Assembly: GCF_027409185.1 (NCBI RefSeq)
Contig: NC_084462.1
Coordinates: 27,007,577 to 27,071,576, forward strand
Length of the DNA stretch: 64,000 nt
Direction: 5' to 3'
Source of the DNA: Cynocephalus volans
Taxonomy: Eukaryota; Chordata; Mammalia; Dermoptera; Cynocephalidae
Part shown: one piece after another, positions 11,545-24,630 of the stretch
Layout of the letters: each line of letters begins with the position of its first letter
Numbering within the stretch: position 1 is the first letter of the stretch
Notes under the pieces: model-generated
The model's input: the letters and a program-made list of their open reading frames with translations, nothing else
Database searches by the model: none
Told to the model about the DNA's origin: nothing
Position numbers and translations under genes: made by a program

Positions 11545-11740
11545 AGCAATGGAACTAATGTTTACTAAATACCTACTATGTGCCAAGTACCATGCTAGGC
11601 ACTTTATACAAGTTCTTTCTTTTAATTCACATGATAAACCTATTTGGAGAAATATTTCACCCATTTTATAGATACAAATTCAAAGACCTAAGGGCCAAGC
11701 AAATTACCGAAGGTCCCACAGCCAGCAATGCACAGAGGAA
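11545..11740 (-). repeat. MIR element, antisense
   Basis: 'taaatacctactatgtgccaag' through 'cattttatagatacaaattc' to 'ggtcccacagccagcaatg' is the inverted MIR pattern. Confidence 0.75.
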
Positions 11741-13544
11741 GACTGAAGGACCTTGTGGGACCCTCTCTGTGCCTTCTTGTTGCAATCCTAACAAGAAAGG
11801 GGGCGACCCAATTGCTGGCTCCCAGTGGTTCTCATGCTGGCAGAGTCACCCAGGTTCAGTCAGCAGTGGGCTGTGCCATTCTGCAAAAACTGAATTTCCA
11901 CTAGGGCAGTGAGGACCAGGGAGCCACAGAGGGCTGCTCTGGGCAGCAGCCGCACACACGGAGCAGGTCTCAGGGTGCCTTTCTTCTGGCCAGCAAGTAG
12001 AGGCAACAGCAGGAAGCACCAGCGCTGACAGAAGGCAGAGAGTCCAGATTTCACCCAGCAGTCAGGCCAGAGTGCCACTGAGCTGAGGCCTCAGGTGGCA
12101 CTGTTTTGACCAACTTCGTGTGCATTTCACCTTGACATTAGGCCATTGCTACACATTTAAGGCCGGTGTCAATCAAATGTGTACTGACCACCAACTCTAG
12201 GTCATCTCTGTGACCTGTGTCTGGATATGCACGCCGTGTTTTTAAATTCTAGAATTTGGGGAGAAGGGTTATTGTTAAAAACCTACAATACGAACAAGTC
12301 AGTAAGAATTAGATCCCATTGCTATGGTGATAGAGGACTGTGATGTCTATAAAAACATCTGCAATTATTACTCCATTTATAAGATTGCCCCTCAGCATTA
12401 AACAATTACCCAAAGAGAGCTTTTTATGCCTGGCCAAGTTGTCTTATGAGGTGGGATGGCAAAATCCTCTGGTCTGCCCTGACTTCATACTGCGTCTGTT
12501 GCTCAAGCACACTGGGTCACACAAGCTGCTCCTTCCTTTTGGCTAATGGCTTAATGCTCCATCTGACACTACCCAGAAAGGTGCACCCCTGGCTGCAGCA
12601 AGCGGTGGGGACACAGTTGGGTTATGAGAACTGCTGCTTCAATGCATCTGCTGTAGCTTCCTGTTAGAAAAGACACCCACCACATCACACCGCGCACCTG
12701 CACGAGGGGCTATGAGGGAATTTCTCCAGGCTGTAGTACTGGAGAAAAGTCCTCCTGAGCACCGACCCACGTCCCAGTGGCTTCATGCTTAACTACATGC
12801 ACTGTCCAATGCAGGCAGGGTGACTCTGCTGGGCCCCTGGTCTCCACAAGGTGACTTAGTAGTTCAGCAGCTTTTTCCTTGTCATCCTACCATCTCAACA
12901 TGTAAACTTCCAGGGCTGCAATGATGGGAAGAAGACTGTCGGAGGGCCCAGCTTATAAATGCTTCCATCCAAGAGCAACGCACATCGCCTCCTTCCATCG
13001 TCCACTAACCAAAGTTAATTTCAAGAGGGCTAAGAAACGCCAGGAGTGCAGAAATATTCAGTGAGCAGAAATGCACCTGCCACAAGTGTGCAGGGCTTGC
13101 TCAAGGTGGTGCAGGGCCAGTGGCAGAACTGGTGGGAGTCTAGTTGCATAAGAAAGAACTCATGGCCTAGAAACCCAATTTTTAAAAATTTAGATAGAAT
13201 TCATACACCATAAAATTCACCCTTTTAAAGTGTATAATTCAGTGGTTTTTGCTATACTCACCTCTTGTGCAACCATCACCACTATTCATTCCAGAACATT
13301 CTCATCACCCTGAAAAGAAATTCCAGCCCATCAGCAGTCACTCCCCATTCCTGATTTGTCTTTGACTGGTGGACAGAGTGAACTGTCTAAGAGAGAGTCT
13401 TCCCCTCTTTACTCTGGATGCCAAGAAACTCACAACAAATCTGTGGAGTGTCAAGCAGCCACCCACTACCCTTAATGCCAGGTTTTCCCTCTATCATTTT
13501 TTTTTTTTGCACTAACTGCCTCATTTACTTATTGCTTCCTAAAT

Positions 13545-13750
13545 AAATACTGATTGCAATAACAACCTGTATTAAGCACTTACAATATGACATTCTACTA
13601 TTTCACTTCAACCTTACAACACCTCTCTAAGGCAGAGGAACTGTAATTACCACAAAGGTTAAAATGACTTGTTCAATGTCAGGGAATTGGTAAATGACAG
13701 AAACAGGATTCAAACCCAGATAGTTGGTGCCATGGCCACTCTATTGATCA
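13545..13750 (-). repeat. MIR element, antisense
   Basis: 'attaagcacttacaatatg' then 'gacttgttcaatgtcaggg' then 'ggattcaaacccagatagttgg' read as inverted MIR. Confidence 0.72.
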
Positions 13751-14939
13751 TCTCCCCTTCAAAACCTTTTTAGAATAAGGCATAGTTACAGATAGACGCT
13801 GCCTCCTTGAACAAGCTGAGGTCATTTTGTGGCTGACATCCTGGCCATACCAGGAGAAAACAGTATTGCTCAAGACTAAGTAATCCCTGGAGAAGGACTC
13901 GGAGGAAGCTGGTGTCTGGCTGGAGCTATCCTGCACCTCTGCACCCTCGGTGCTCATCAGGCCTGGCATAACATGGGTGCTGAGTATTTATCTGCTGAAT
14001 GACTGGATGAATAAAATCTCCCAGATCGGAGTTACTGCCTCACACACAATGGTACAGCACACTAGAGCATTTGTGCAGAATCAGCAAGGAGCATTTGAAC
14101 AGCATCTGCTGCCTTCTGAGACCTCTTGGCTCTGCCTAAGGTCAACCACTAAGAGCAGCAAGAAGCTGAGCCTGGTTTTTCAACTTTCACAGCAAAATGG
14201 CAGGACATTGCACGTGGGAGGTCTTAAAAACTTCAGGACCTCCACTTCGGACTGGCTGCCTCCCACTCTGGCAAAAGGTCTCTACTCACTCTCTCCCCCA
14301 GATCTTCAACTTTCAGCCCTGCCTGCTAAGATATATTACTCTATTCTCTGGATCCCATTCCCCCAATGATCTGCCCTTACAATATTATGACTGAGCCTGA
14401 AGCTCTTGACTCCTTACCTGGATGGGTCCCAGAAAGAGCCACTTGTGCACACTCCTCTGTTCTTTGGAATGTTACCCCCACCCTTGCCTAAGCCACCACC
14501 ATTTGCTGGCCTTGTCCCTGCACAAGTGTAGCTCCAGCACCTCAAGGAGAGCCCAGCACACACAAGGTGCCTTACAAAGGCCTGCTGAATGCAGAGGCTG
14601 CTGCCCACTGCTTTCTTCCATGACCCTCAGGTGAAGGCCCAGGGAAAAGTTCTTCTTGTGATAAAATAATCTGCTTCCTTTCTTCAATAATGTTTGCTGT
14701 GCAATCCCATCCTTCTTTGCCTTGACTTCTTGGAAGCTCTGAGTAGAGTTTTGTGCCTAATCACAATAGCTTCCCTTGACTGTTTTTGTAGTTACTAGCC
14801 TCCCAGTGTCCTTCTCTCAATTACCAGGTTTCTCCGCTTTTAGCTCTTTCTGTAGTTTTTAGTTTTGCTGGGGATAGTGTGAGATTTGAAATTCGACAAA
14901 ATTACAACCCAGTTGAGGCATAAATAAACATGGGCCTTG

Positions 14940-15118
14940 TTGATCGACAGACCTTGGTTCAAACCCCAGATACACCACCTACACACCAAGGGACCCTGGG
15001 CACATTCTTATCAAGCCTCAGTCCCCTCGCTGACCATCTTCATGGTGTTATGATGATTACATGCGACAGAAACACCCAGCACAGGACCTGACATACAACA
15101 AACACTCAAAAGTTAGCC
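14940..15118 (+). repeat. MIR element
   Basis: 'gaccttggttcaaaccccag', 'atggtgttatgatgattacat' and 'cagcacaggacctgacatac' match MIR in sense orientation. Confidence 0.7.
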
Positions 15119-15216
15119 TAGACTCCTTTTATTTATTTTCATTAGAATTTTAAAAATAAACCAATTCATTCATGTCTTTGGCATCCAGGTAACTAACCTA
15201 GAAAGATCTAGAAATA

Positions 15217-15801
15217 CAATCATGTGTCACTTGATGGGGATACATTCTGAGAAATGTGTCATTAAGTGATTCATTGTTGTGCAAACATCATAGAGTGTCC
15301 CTACACAAACCTAGATGGTACTACTACACACCTAGGCTATATGGCACAGCCTATGCACCTAGGTTACAAACCTGTGCAGCATGTTACTGTACTGAATACT
15401 GTAGGCAATTGTAACACAAAGGTAAGTATTTGTTTTTCTAAACATATCTAAACAAAGAAAAGGTAGAGTAAACGTACGGTATAAAAAATTAAAAAATGGT
15501 ATACTTGTACAGGGCACTTACCATGAATGGAGCTTGCAGGATTAGAAGCTCCTTTGGGTGAGTCAGTGAGTGAGTGGTGAGTGAATGTGAAAATCTAGGA
15601 CATTACTGTGCACCACTGTAGGCTTTACAAACACTGTGCACTTAGGCTACACTAAATTTATTTTTAAAATAGTAATTGCATCACAACAGCTACAATGTCA
15701 CTAAGCGATAGGAATTTTTTAGCTCCATTATAATCTCATGGGACCACTGTCATATGTGCAGTCCATTCTTGACCAAAATATTGTTATGCAGCACATGACT
15801 G
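15217..15801. mobile_element. Tigger-class (pogo-like) non-autonomous DNA transposon
   Basis: About 585 bp with imperfect terminal inverted repeats (caatcatgtgtc... / ...gcacatgactg) and flanking TA dinucleotides at 15215-15216 and 15802-15803. Internal phrases (tacacacctaggctatatgg, gtactgaatactgtaggcaa) match a widespread mammalian Tigger element; I would name it Tigger4-like with moderate certainty. No transposase frame remains. Confidence 0.75.
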
Positions 15802-18204
15802 TACTTAGAATACTATGGAGGGGGTACTTAAGTTCTTTCTCTGCTGCAATTATAAAATAATTATTGAATTAATTTTTAAATTAATAATATCAATTGCAGC
15901 AGGAACTTGAAACATTTGAAATTTTATACCCAGATGGAAAACTAAAATCCTACCAAAAGTTCATTGTACCTTAGGATAATCATCAAAAGTACAGATCAGG
16001 CCCAATTTTGACATCTGGGTTCAATCAGTATGCAGGAGAAATCTCAGCAGTCATCTCGAAAGAGAAAAGCCACATGCATCCATTCATCCATTATTTACTG
16101 CCTGCCCACCTTACGCCTGGCACTGTTCTGTGCACTGGCTTACACTCATGGAAATGACAGGGAAGTCCCCTGTTCTTACTGCATTCATTTTATTCCAGCC
16201 ACACTGCCATCAGGGAGAGGGGAATTAGACTCCTTTTATTATAAACCTCTTCGCATCATTTATGGATGTAGACGGAGGAGAAGGAAACCCACACACACAA
16301 TAAGACAGTGAGAGGGACGGCAATTCTTGAGCAAAGCCAGGGTGATACAGGCATGGCTTCGAGATCAATCTAGCACTAGGACCATGGACAGATCTTGGGC
16401 AGTGGTGCGGAGGAACAGAGAGGAAGAATTATGGACTCAAGGAGGCAAGTTAGGGGGTGAGCACAGCAGGAAATGACAACGGGCTCCATGAAGACCACAA
16501 CAGAGAAAGAGGTTCAAAGACTAAAAACTGATCAGGCTTGATGGTGGCAGGAGACCCAGGATGAAGAGGGGGGAAAGAGAAAGGTGTCTTTTGTCCTTAG
16601 AGCTTCAGGGACTAGAAAGATGGTGAGGCCAATGGCAAGGATAGAGACCTTGTTGGTGGAGGTTTCAGGTGGGATGGGGCCTTTCATTGTTGTTATGGTG
16701 CTAAATGACCTTTCAGAGTCTGCAAATCATACTACATAAGGGACTGCATCCAATATGTCCACATAACACCATGTGCTTTCATAAACACTCACACAGGTTC
16801 TGAAACCCTTAACCAAAACCAACAAGTGCTTTCCTTCACAAGACCGAAACTTTGTAGAAAACTTTCTGATGCCTGGAATGTATTACCAACTTAAACCCCA
16901 CCCCTGAAAGAATCCGGGCTCAATTGGCTAGTACATTCTCCTGTGTATTCAAGAACCACTATCCCTGTTTGCAATGTTGAAAACCGATCCCAGGTGACCT
17001 ACAGTCAACACACCTGAGTTCAGAGGTGACTGAGAGTTCATGTGTTCCTGCTCAACCCTGCAAAGCTTTGTACAAACTCAGCCTACCCAACACAGTGATG
17101 ATGCATGCCTGTGAAAATCAAAGTATCACCAGAACACAGTGCTCTACAGATGCACAAACATCAAAGTGAAAGGTAACAGGGCAGCTGACTCTGCAAACAG
17201 GGTGGGGCAAGCAGGGTCATAGGAAAAAGTACTAAAGATAAAAGTAGGGGAGATAAATGGAGATGACTCCAGACTACTCATAAATTTCACCTTGAAGTAA
17301 ACTGTGTAAGTTCCACAGTAGAGAGCACACCCCCAGCATCCATCTTCCTCCCTCTTACCCCAACCAGGTGGACAGAAGCCCACTTTTTCCATTCTATTGT
17401 CCTAGCACAGAATGTCTCCTCAAGAATTCGATTCTCTGAGAATAGTCCATAGCTGAGAGCACCACAGCTCAGCCCATTATCATATTCTAGTTTAGCCTTG
17501 AAGCCAATTAATATCTGGAAAGCATGTGTACAATTCTCTTGGCTATGCACAGATGCTGTACAAAGGAGATCAGAATGCCTCACCCTCCAGCAATCCAGTT
17601 AACGAACAATTTCTAGATTTGCAGCTGCCTAAGTCTCCTCTTTTTACAAGTGAAATAAGAAAGCTCTCCACATCACTAGTTTTCTGCACAAGCCACCCAG
17701 AAGGACCAGGTGCCCCAGGTGCTTTGTTCACAGCACTTCCAAGCATCAACTGAGGTGTCAGAACAACCAGCATCAGAAATGACAGAGGCTGATGAACTTG
17801 GCTCCAATGGACCCAACCAACACAGCCACCAGCCTGCAGAAGACCATGGCTTGCCCCATGGACTCCTCCACTACCTTCACACCCACACACCCACACCTGA
17901 GTGTGCACGCTAACCCCAACAGGTACACAACTGATCTCACCTGGGGAGGGGTTTGGAGAGGAAAAACACTTTTAAGATGTAGAGCTCTAAAACAGGATGA
18001 CTACAAATTTAGGCACAGTAAAAATTCCCAAATGACTGGTAACTCACCCAGAGGGACATTAGGCAGTAAGAAGGTCTGAATACCCAATACGAGAAAACAC
18101 TGTTCTGGGTAAGTCACACCACTGACTTTTAAAAAGCCTTTCCATCACTTTGCGTGGTTCATTAGACACTTTCAGATAAGCCCCACCATTCACCCTCAGC
18201 CTCA

Positions 18205-18460
18205 TGCAACCTACACCCTACCACCCCAGAGACGGTGTACCTTTGTGGGCTCAGAGAACTCCTACTGACCCGCCCAGACCCAACTCAAAAGGCACCTCCT
18301 CCACGCAGCCCCAGGGGCGGCTCCTCCTGCATGCTCCCCCAGGCACACACTTTCTTCTGGTTGTACACACCAGGCTCAGCACTAATGAGCACCTTTCACC
18401 ATCATCTCAAGAATGAACTCCACACTCTGCCAAACTTATTGATTTCTATGTTTTCTTCCC
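18205..18460 (+). repeat. L2-like fragment
   Basis: The composition and order of motifs ('gacccaactcaaaaggcacctcctccacgcagcc') resemble the L2 'treatment' segment upstream of its 3' end. Non-coding. Confidence 0.5.
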
Positions 18461-19324
18461 TCCCCATCAGAGTCCTCAAGTGCCTGAACCAGACCCTACA
18501 AACAGAAACATATACCCTGAGGGCCAAATCCGTTTTTAAGTGTCATTCCACAGGGATCTAAACATTGCCAAGAATGGAGAGAATCAACTGCTGAAAAAAG
18601 CAACACCTTCTGAGCTATTCCAGAAGGCTGGTGGAGTAGGGATTCATTACCCAGCTTTACAATGAAGAAACTAATGCTCAGTGTGGGCCGATGGCCTGTA
18701 AAGCAGGTAAGCTACCTTTGACCCGGGTGCTTCTCTCCTCCTGCCTGGTGAGTCTAAATTTCTGCCAAATGCCAGAGAACAGAACTGCACAGGAATACAA
18801 GTTTTGTTCTGTAGCCTGTTTGAAAATAATACAGAATTGGCATTTTCTGTCTCTCTAGAAGATACTCATTTGTGTTTCTTATACATACAGTATGAGAAAA
18901 TGTGCAGTGAAGCATACAAGATAGCATACACTTACTCGTGCAATGTGGTAGTGGGAGTGAGGACCAATCATATTATTAAGCAATGATACATATTAGGAGA
19001 TTTCCCCTCCACAAAAAAAACCAATCCTCTACAGCCAGAGAGTGAGATACCACAGCACAAAAGAGAGCAGGCTTTGGAGGCACACAGCCAGGTGAGGCCT
19101 CAGCTTCACGCTCACGGCCCTGAGCAAGTGAGGCCACCTCAAGATGACCTCCCCAGCTGTGAAGTGGACATGGAAACACAAACATTTTGGGGTCATCAGA
19201 AGAACCTAAACTTCTGATATTATCTCTGTGTGTATGTGCATGGGTATATACACAGTACAAACAGCCCAGAGTCTGGCATAAACTTCCCTGAAATACAAAG
19301 ATCTCTGCCATTAGCAGTTAGTCT

Positions 19325-19930
19325 TCAAAACTGGCCTTAGAATTCTGAATTTAAAAATGACTTCCCATTGGTGGGAACATAACAAGATACCACCTTTCTG
19401 GAAGGGAGTTTGGCCATCTCTGTCAACATTTAAAGTCCCGACATTTACACACACACCCACACACTCCTCTGTGTTATTTTTCTCTCTAGTGGTTACCAGG
19501 ATCTGACAGACCATACATGTTTAGCTCCCCACTAGGAGACTGGATCCATGAGGGATCTGTCTCTTTACTCACTGCTATACCCCTGACCTCTCAAAGAGTG
19601 CCTGCTACATATTAGGTAGCCAATATCTGTTAAATAAATACATTTAAAAGCTCATATACATTGTTCCATTTCTTCTACTTCTAAGAACTCATTATGCAAA
19701 AATATTTGCCCAAGTACACAAAGACAAACATGACTACTTACTGCAGCAGAGTTCATAATTGCAAAAAGCTGCAAACGACACAAACTTTCTTCAACAGTAC
19801 TAGTTATTGGAATTTTTGAAAAAAATTAGGTTTTTAAAAAGAGTGAGGTAGATCTTTATATAGAAAGATAGAAATAGTCATGTTAAGTAATAAAAAGCCA
19901 GTCTTAGAGCAGTATGGCTAGTATTTTCAG
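19325..19930 (+). mobile_element. L1M fragment, sense
   Basis: Typical late ORF2/3' signature: 'cttcccattggtgggaacat' then 'gcagcagagttcataattgc'. Highly decayed. The SINE at 19950 is inserted at its right end. Confidence 0.65.
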
Positions 19931-19949
19931 TTAAAAATTTAAATAGTTA

Positions 19950-20119
19950 GGGCCAGCCTGTGGCTCATTTGGGAGACTGTGGTGCTGATAACACCAAGGC
20001 CCAGGGTTCGAATCCCTATATAGGGATGGCCGGTTAGCTCGCTTGGGAGAGCGTGGTGCTGACAACACCAAGTCAAGGGTTAAGATCCCCTTCCAGTCAT
20101 CTTTTTAAAATAAGTAAAT
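19950..20119 (+). mobile_element. Dimeric tRNA-Ile SINE
   Basis: The dimer has two gtggtgctga(t/c)aacaccaag segments and a B-box-like gggttcgaatcc in the first unit. The 15-bp target-site duplications at 19933-19947 and 20120-20134 are identical. The tail is short and interrupted (taaataagtaaat). Confidence 0.92.
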
Positions 20120-22264
20120 AAAAATTTAAATAGTAAAAACTTCCTGCTGTTTTAAGTAATAATAATATTTTTGTGTAAAGAAAAATATCTGGAGAATATG
20201 CCCTACACCACTAGTGGTGATTTTCTGCCTCACTGTAAGGCTATGAAGGACATTCCCTATCTATAGGGCATGTTTCAGTAAATAGTTTTATTTACAATGA
20301 GCACTTAATATCTTTGTAAATAAAAAAGTACATTTTTAAATAGAAATAGTCATTTCTCCATTTCACTTTTTTCTAATTTTTAAAAATGGATCTGACATAC
20401 AATAAAAAGTTAAATCCCAAACCACTCAACTGAAGCCCACGGGCCTGGAGTGGTTTCCCAAAAGACGCACAGTGTTAGTGCCAGAGCCTGACCTCAGTTT
20501 CTCTGTCTCCCAACTCAGTGCTCCGCTCCTCCCTGAAGCACAAGGAAGCTGAGACCGCTGCAGGGGCAGCTGGCCTCTTTGGAACCTGGAAAGGTCCATC
20601 AGGAAAAAAAAAAAGTTGCTTAAGAACTGAATTCTTTTTAACTTGAAATGTTCTAACGAGTATATGTTCTGGATTTGCCAAGCAGCTCTGACAGATGTAT
20701 AGTGCATTTCCAAAGTATACGCAGCCAATGTAAGTCAGGTGGATACTCCTGGGTGGTAGGAGTTTGTAAACAGCCACAGGGAATGCCTGTTGCCTGAGAA
20801 AACTGAACTTTCAGGACCTGCCATTGACTCCAGGTTGATACTCCTTTAACTCCTTGAAAATCAGGATCTGCAGATAGTGGCTGCAGTCAATGCTGCTATT
20901 TCCAGGTGCCAAAGTATATCCCTGGGATTTGTTTCATTTCAAACCTATTATTTTTTCAATGCTAGATGTAAGGAATTTTGGAGTTAAGAGCGCTCTGAAG
21001 TTTTCAACACCCAACACACTGGAAGCTAATTCACTGAAATGCAGACCTCTTTTGGGGATACTGTTGACAGTGATTAAGCTATCTGCTCCATGAAACAGTT
21101 TCCCACATCAGATGGTATGGAAGCAGCTCAAGAACCACTCTCCCAAAACGAAAGTAGGATTCCTTAGAGAAACAAGCAATAAAAAAAAGCGGACCCTTCT
21201 GGATTCACTGGTTTACTAACTGGGCCTTTTGGATTGTTTTCCTGACCAAGTCAACCCTACAACCACTCGAAGGGGATCTGCATAGGGTGGTTGATGGATC
21301 AGTGCCTTCTCCACAAACAGGGCCTGAGGAATTGTAGAGCATGGATACTGGACCCCAGCGGGTTAGATAACCGCTTGCCTTACGAGGCAGGTTTCAGTTC
21401 TCTGTGCCACTCTCCAGGACCCTGTCTTGATCCTCAGAACCTAAATCCTATGAGGGCAGCAGAGTGGCCATATTACTACCCGTACTACTGATGAAGAAAT
21501 AGAAGCTCAAAGAAGTATCCTGACAAAGTGCCAAGATTCAAACCCAGGACCATCCACTCCAGTCCATTCTCCCTGTATGCTAGCATAATTCTCTAGCTTG
21601 GCCAAGCTCAGAGAGAAAGTTACAGCTTTACAGCCACTTCCATTGAAATGGCCCCAAACTTCTCAGTACTGGTCACCAGTTTACACAACTGTGACTTGCC
21701 CGGAAAAACGAAAAACAAAAGGTCGAGGTCAAATTCCCTGTAGCGCCCCATTCCCCCTGCCGCCCAAGAGACCTCGACCTCTTACCCAGTTGCTCCTGCC
21801 TGTGAGGGACACTGCCCCAGGGATGCACTTTGGGCGACTCCCAGGAGAGGCAGGGCAGGCGGGCTCCCCTGAGCCCTCGACTGAGTCCACCTGGTGCTAG
21901 AGTCAGGTTCGGGTCCCATTCGCGCTCATCGAGCACCTCCTACATGTTACCCCTATAATTCGCTGCCTCCCAAGGCCCATTGTACAGACGGGGAAACTGA
22001 AACTCGGAGAGGGAAATTGGTTTCGCCCGAGGGCGGCGGCGCAGGGAATGGAGCCCGAGCCCTCATACGTCGGGACCCGATCCCCGGCCCAAACGCCTGC
22101 CGGGCGCTTCCGGCCCGCGCTGTGGCAACCACGACCCTCACTCAAGCCGCCGCGGGAGGTCAGCGCCGGGGAAGGGCCACCGGGGGAAGGGCGGGGGTGG
22201 GAGCCGCGGCCGGTGAGAGGTACCGCGACTTGGCCGGAGAATCCGCCCCACCGCCGAGAGCCAG

Positions 22265-22338
22265 GCGGCCACGGCGGGCAGAAGCATCCGGCAGCCCCCG
22301 GGCCCCGACCTCGCCCACCAAGCGCCCGCGATCACGCG
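22265..22338 (-). ncRNA. Segment resembling the miR-4651 locus
   Basis: The first about 70 nt of the putative POR intron 1 (minus strand) contain GGTGGGCGAGGTCGGGGCCC (22325-22306). This is close to the mature human miR-4651 as I recall it, with a downstream GCTGCCGG that could pair. Human MIR4651 lies at the POR first exon. Conservation as a functional microRNA is doubtful; the match is used mainly as a synteny marker. Confidence 0.35.
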
Positions 22339-22345
22339 CACTCAC

Positions 22346-22430
22346 CGCGGGAGGCCGGGCAGCTCTCTGGGGCACCTGGGCAGGACGCAGGCCCACACCA
22401 CTGAGGCGCTACCACCGCCCGCGCCGGCCG
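22346..22430 (-). other. POR: Probable POR non-coding exon 1
   Basis: On the minus strand a GC-rich segment ends CTCCCGCG and is followed by a near-consensus donor GTGAGTGCG (GT at 22345-22344). Three points support POR exon 1. It lies in a CpG island about 29 kb downstream of the RHBDD2 3' end in the same orientation, matching the human order and a spacing of about 26 kb. POR starts with a short untranslated exon followed by an intron of nearly 40 kb. The first intronic bases resemble human miR-4651, which maps at POR exon 1. POR is the ER-anchored FAD/FMN flavoprotein that passes NADPH electrons to microsomal P450s. The 5' limit of the exon is a guess. No POR coding sequence is visible in the window. 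Confidence 0.68.
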
Positions 22431-23759
22431 CGGGGGTGTGAGCGCGGCCGTCGGGCAGCCTCTCCGCCCACTCGGGCCCCGCGCGCGCTCCCGAAGCAGG
22501 CCGCCCTGTCCTCCTTCCCCCCGTCGAATCCGTGCTCTTGGTATGGCCCGTCCAGGCCACGCCCCCTCGCGTCTCTGCTAGGCCGCCGGGCCTGGGAGCC
22601 CAGCGAGCTGAGTCGCAGCGGTTTTTCTCTCCCCGACTCTGCAGGCCCCACGGACCGGCTGCCCACCCTCTCGACGATCACTGCGGGGCCGTGGCTGTGC
22701 GCTAGCTGGGACTGAAATGCTGGCCTGCTTACAGGAGGGAAGTGACCGTGCAGAGGGCGAAGACTGCACCAAAGAGGCGGGGAAGGCGCAGAGTGCGCCT
22801 CGGGTTTGAAGTCTGGCTGTCTTGGTCGGGGATAAGAATCCCACCTCTGCCTCCTACTCTGGTTCCTGCGTTACAGGGTTGTGAGGATTAAGTGATGGAA
22901 CCTTTGTTTTTAAAGAATGTAGCGCAGTGCGATAGTAAGTGCACTAGAAATATACGCCATTACCATTATTGTTGTTACTACTGCTATCGTTACAGACCCT
23001 GCCGCGAGTTCCTTTTGGAACAGTGAACAGCTCTTCTCAGAGCCCGCTCTCCTTCTTTAAAAACGGGGCCTACCAACTGACAGCCAAACACTGTGAAAAT
23101 AGTAAAGTCCTGTACAAACAGATTATTACCACGGCCTGGTGTTAGGCTTCCTATGTCCAGGAACCAGTCCCTCCAACAGGTTTGATGAATGCAGGAGCTC
23201 TCAGGGTGGGGCACACCCTGTCCAACTAAGGAACTGAACAGGTGACTCCCAACAAGGCCCTCGATAGAGCTGCGGAGAAATTCATCACCCAGATATCCAA
23301 TACTATGTCCCACCCTTTCAACACCCTGTTGGACATCTCTCCTGGATGTCCCACTGACGCTTCAAACTCTGACTTCTTGTGGCCTGTTTCTGTGAAGCAG
23401 AACTCCTAAGAACACTGAGTCCCCTCTTTCTGCTAGCATCACTTAGGAAACATCAGGAAACAGGCATCTTATTTCTTTTGTTTTCACCCATTGAACCAGT
23501 AACAGAGTCCTATGGATTCTATCTCCAGAACATCTTTTCTCACCTTTCCTGCTGCCCCTGTCCTAGTCACCTGGAGTCACCTTTTATCTGAATGATATCA
23601 GAAGCTTCCTAACTGTATGCCACCTCGTTTCTTCTCCTGGCCAGGGAAGCTTCTCTTCCTTATTTACTGCCCCACTTTCCTGCCCCCACCCCAGGAAAAA
23701 ATACACTCACCAGCCAACTGGGGAAAAAAAGGTAGGTTGGATACACACCTCACATTTTA

Positions 23760-24630
23760 CACTAATAATATAAATTCCAGATAGATAAAATATTTAAATG
23801 ATTTTTTTTAAAAAAGAAAAAAAAAAAAAACACCGAAAGTTTCAAAAGAGGCTCTTTTGAGTTATGATGCAAACCCCAGAAGCTATAAATAGAAAGATTG
23901 AGAAATCTGCTTATATAAAAATCAAAACTTGATGGGTGGCAAAAACCTACAAGCCAAGTCAAAAGACAAATGACAAACTAGGAGAAACTATTTGCAACTA
24001 TTAATCGTCAAAGGACTAGTTTTGCTAAGAAAGAGCCCCTACTACTTAATAAGAAGACTAATTAACAAAAATGGGCAAGAGATTTGAATCATAGGTACCA
24101 GAAGAGGAAATACTTAACTATATGAAAAGTTCTTCTACCTCATGCATAAAAGAAATGCAAATTAAAACTTGTCTGAGATACCCGCTTTTTCACCTATGGC
24201 TATGACAAAATCCAAACATTTGATGACACATAGCTGGTGGAGCTGTGTGGAAATAGGTCTGACATTTATTGTTGCTACATCTGTACGTGGATGCCAACCA
24301 GCTATAAAAAGGGAAACTTATTGCTGATACAGAACAATCTCTGAGATAAGTTGATAAAAATGGCAAGGTCAGAACAATTGGTATAAAATGCTACCATTTG
24401 TGTTTTTTTCGAACAATTGTGGTGGAAAGTAGGGGAAGAATGGGCATACTATGTAGACATATTTGCCAGTATGTGCATGAAATATCTCTGGAAAGAAAAG
24501 AAACTGGTAACTTTGGTTGTCCCTGGGAGGCTGGAGACAAGGGGTGAAGGAAGGCTTCACTGTATACTCTGTATCTTTCAAATTTTCTGCCTTATGAATG
24601 TTTTACTTATTCTAAGCCAAATACATAAAT
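23760..24630 (+). mobile_element. L1 LINE fragment, sense
   Basis: Degenerate L1 ORF2 end and 3' region in plus orientation, with phrases such as 'ggcaagagatttgaatcata' and 'atgcaaattaaaacttgtctgag'. It is flanked by A-rich sequence. No intact frame exists. Confidence 0.78.

Larger units (their letters stand above)
1..22345 (-). other. POR: Probable POR intron 1 (5' part)
   Basis: If exon 1 ends at 22346, everything to the left is intron 1 of POR. No sequence encoding the POR N-terminal anchor was found in any minus-strand frame. This is compatible with the very long first intron in other mammals placing exon 2 beyond the left edge. The content is almost wholly interspersed repeats (listed separately) with short unique tracts, for example 1-1080, 7385-7760, 11940-13170, 16000-17520 and 17900-18200, in which nothing else was recognised. 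Confidence 0.6.
21985..22705. promoter_or_regulatory. POR: CpG island, probable POR promoter
   Basis: A run of about 700 nt has very high G+C and abundant CpG, including GC-box cores such as gggcgggg (minus) and ccgccc. The flanking DNA is ordinary. The minus-strand donor at 22345 sits near its centre. A 273-codon plus-strand open frame (21894-22715) crosses the island, but its Arg/Pro/Ala-rich composition is what random high-GC DNA gives. It is not called as a gene. Confidence 0.8.

Noticed and set aside
1..22345. POR coding exon 2
   Set aside because: No minus-strand frame encodes the expected N-terminal membrane anchor; it probably lies left of the window.
21894..22715. 273-codon plus-strand open frame across the first CpG island
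   Set aside because: Arg/Pro/Ala/Gly-rich composition and overlapping long frames on the other strand are expected in very high G+C DNA. No domain is recognisable, and it is antisense to the likely POR exon 1.
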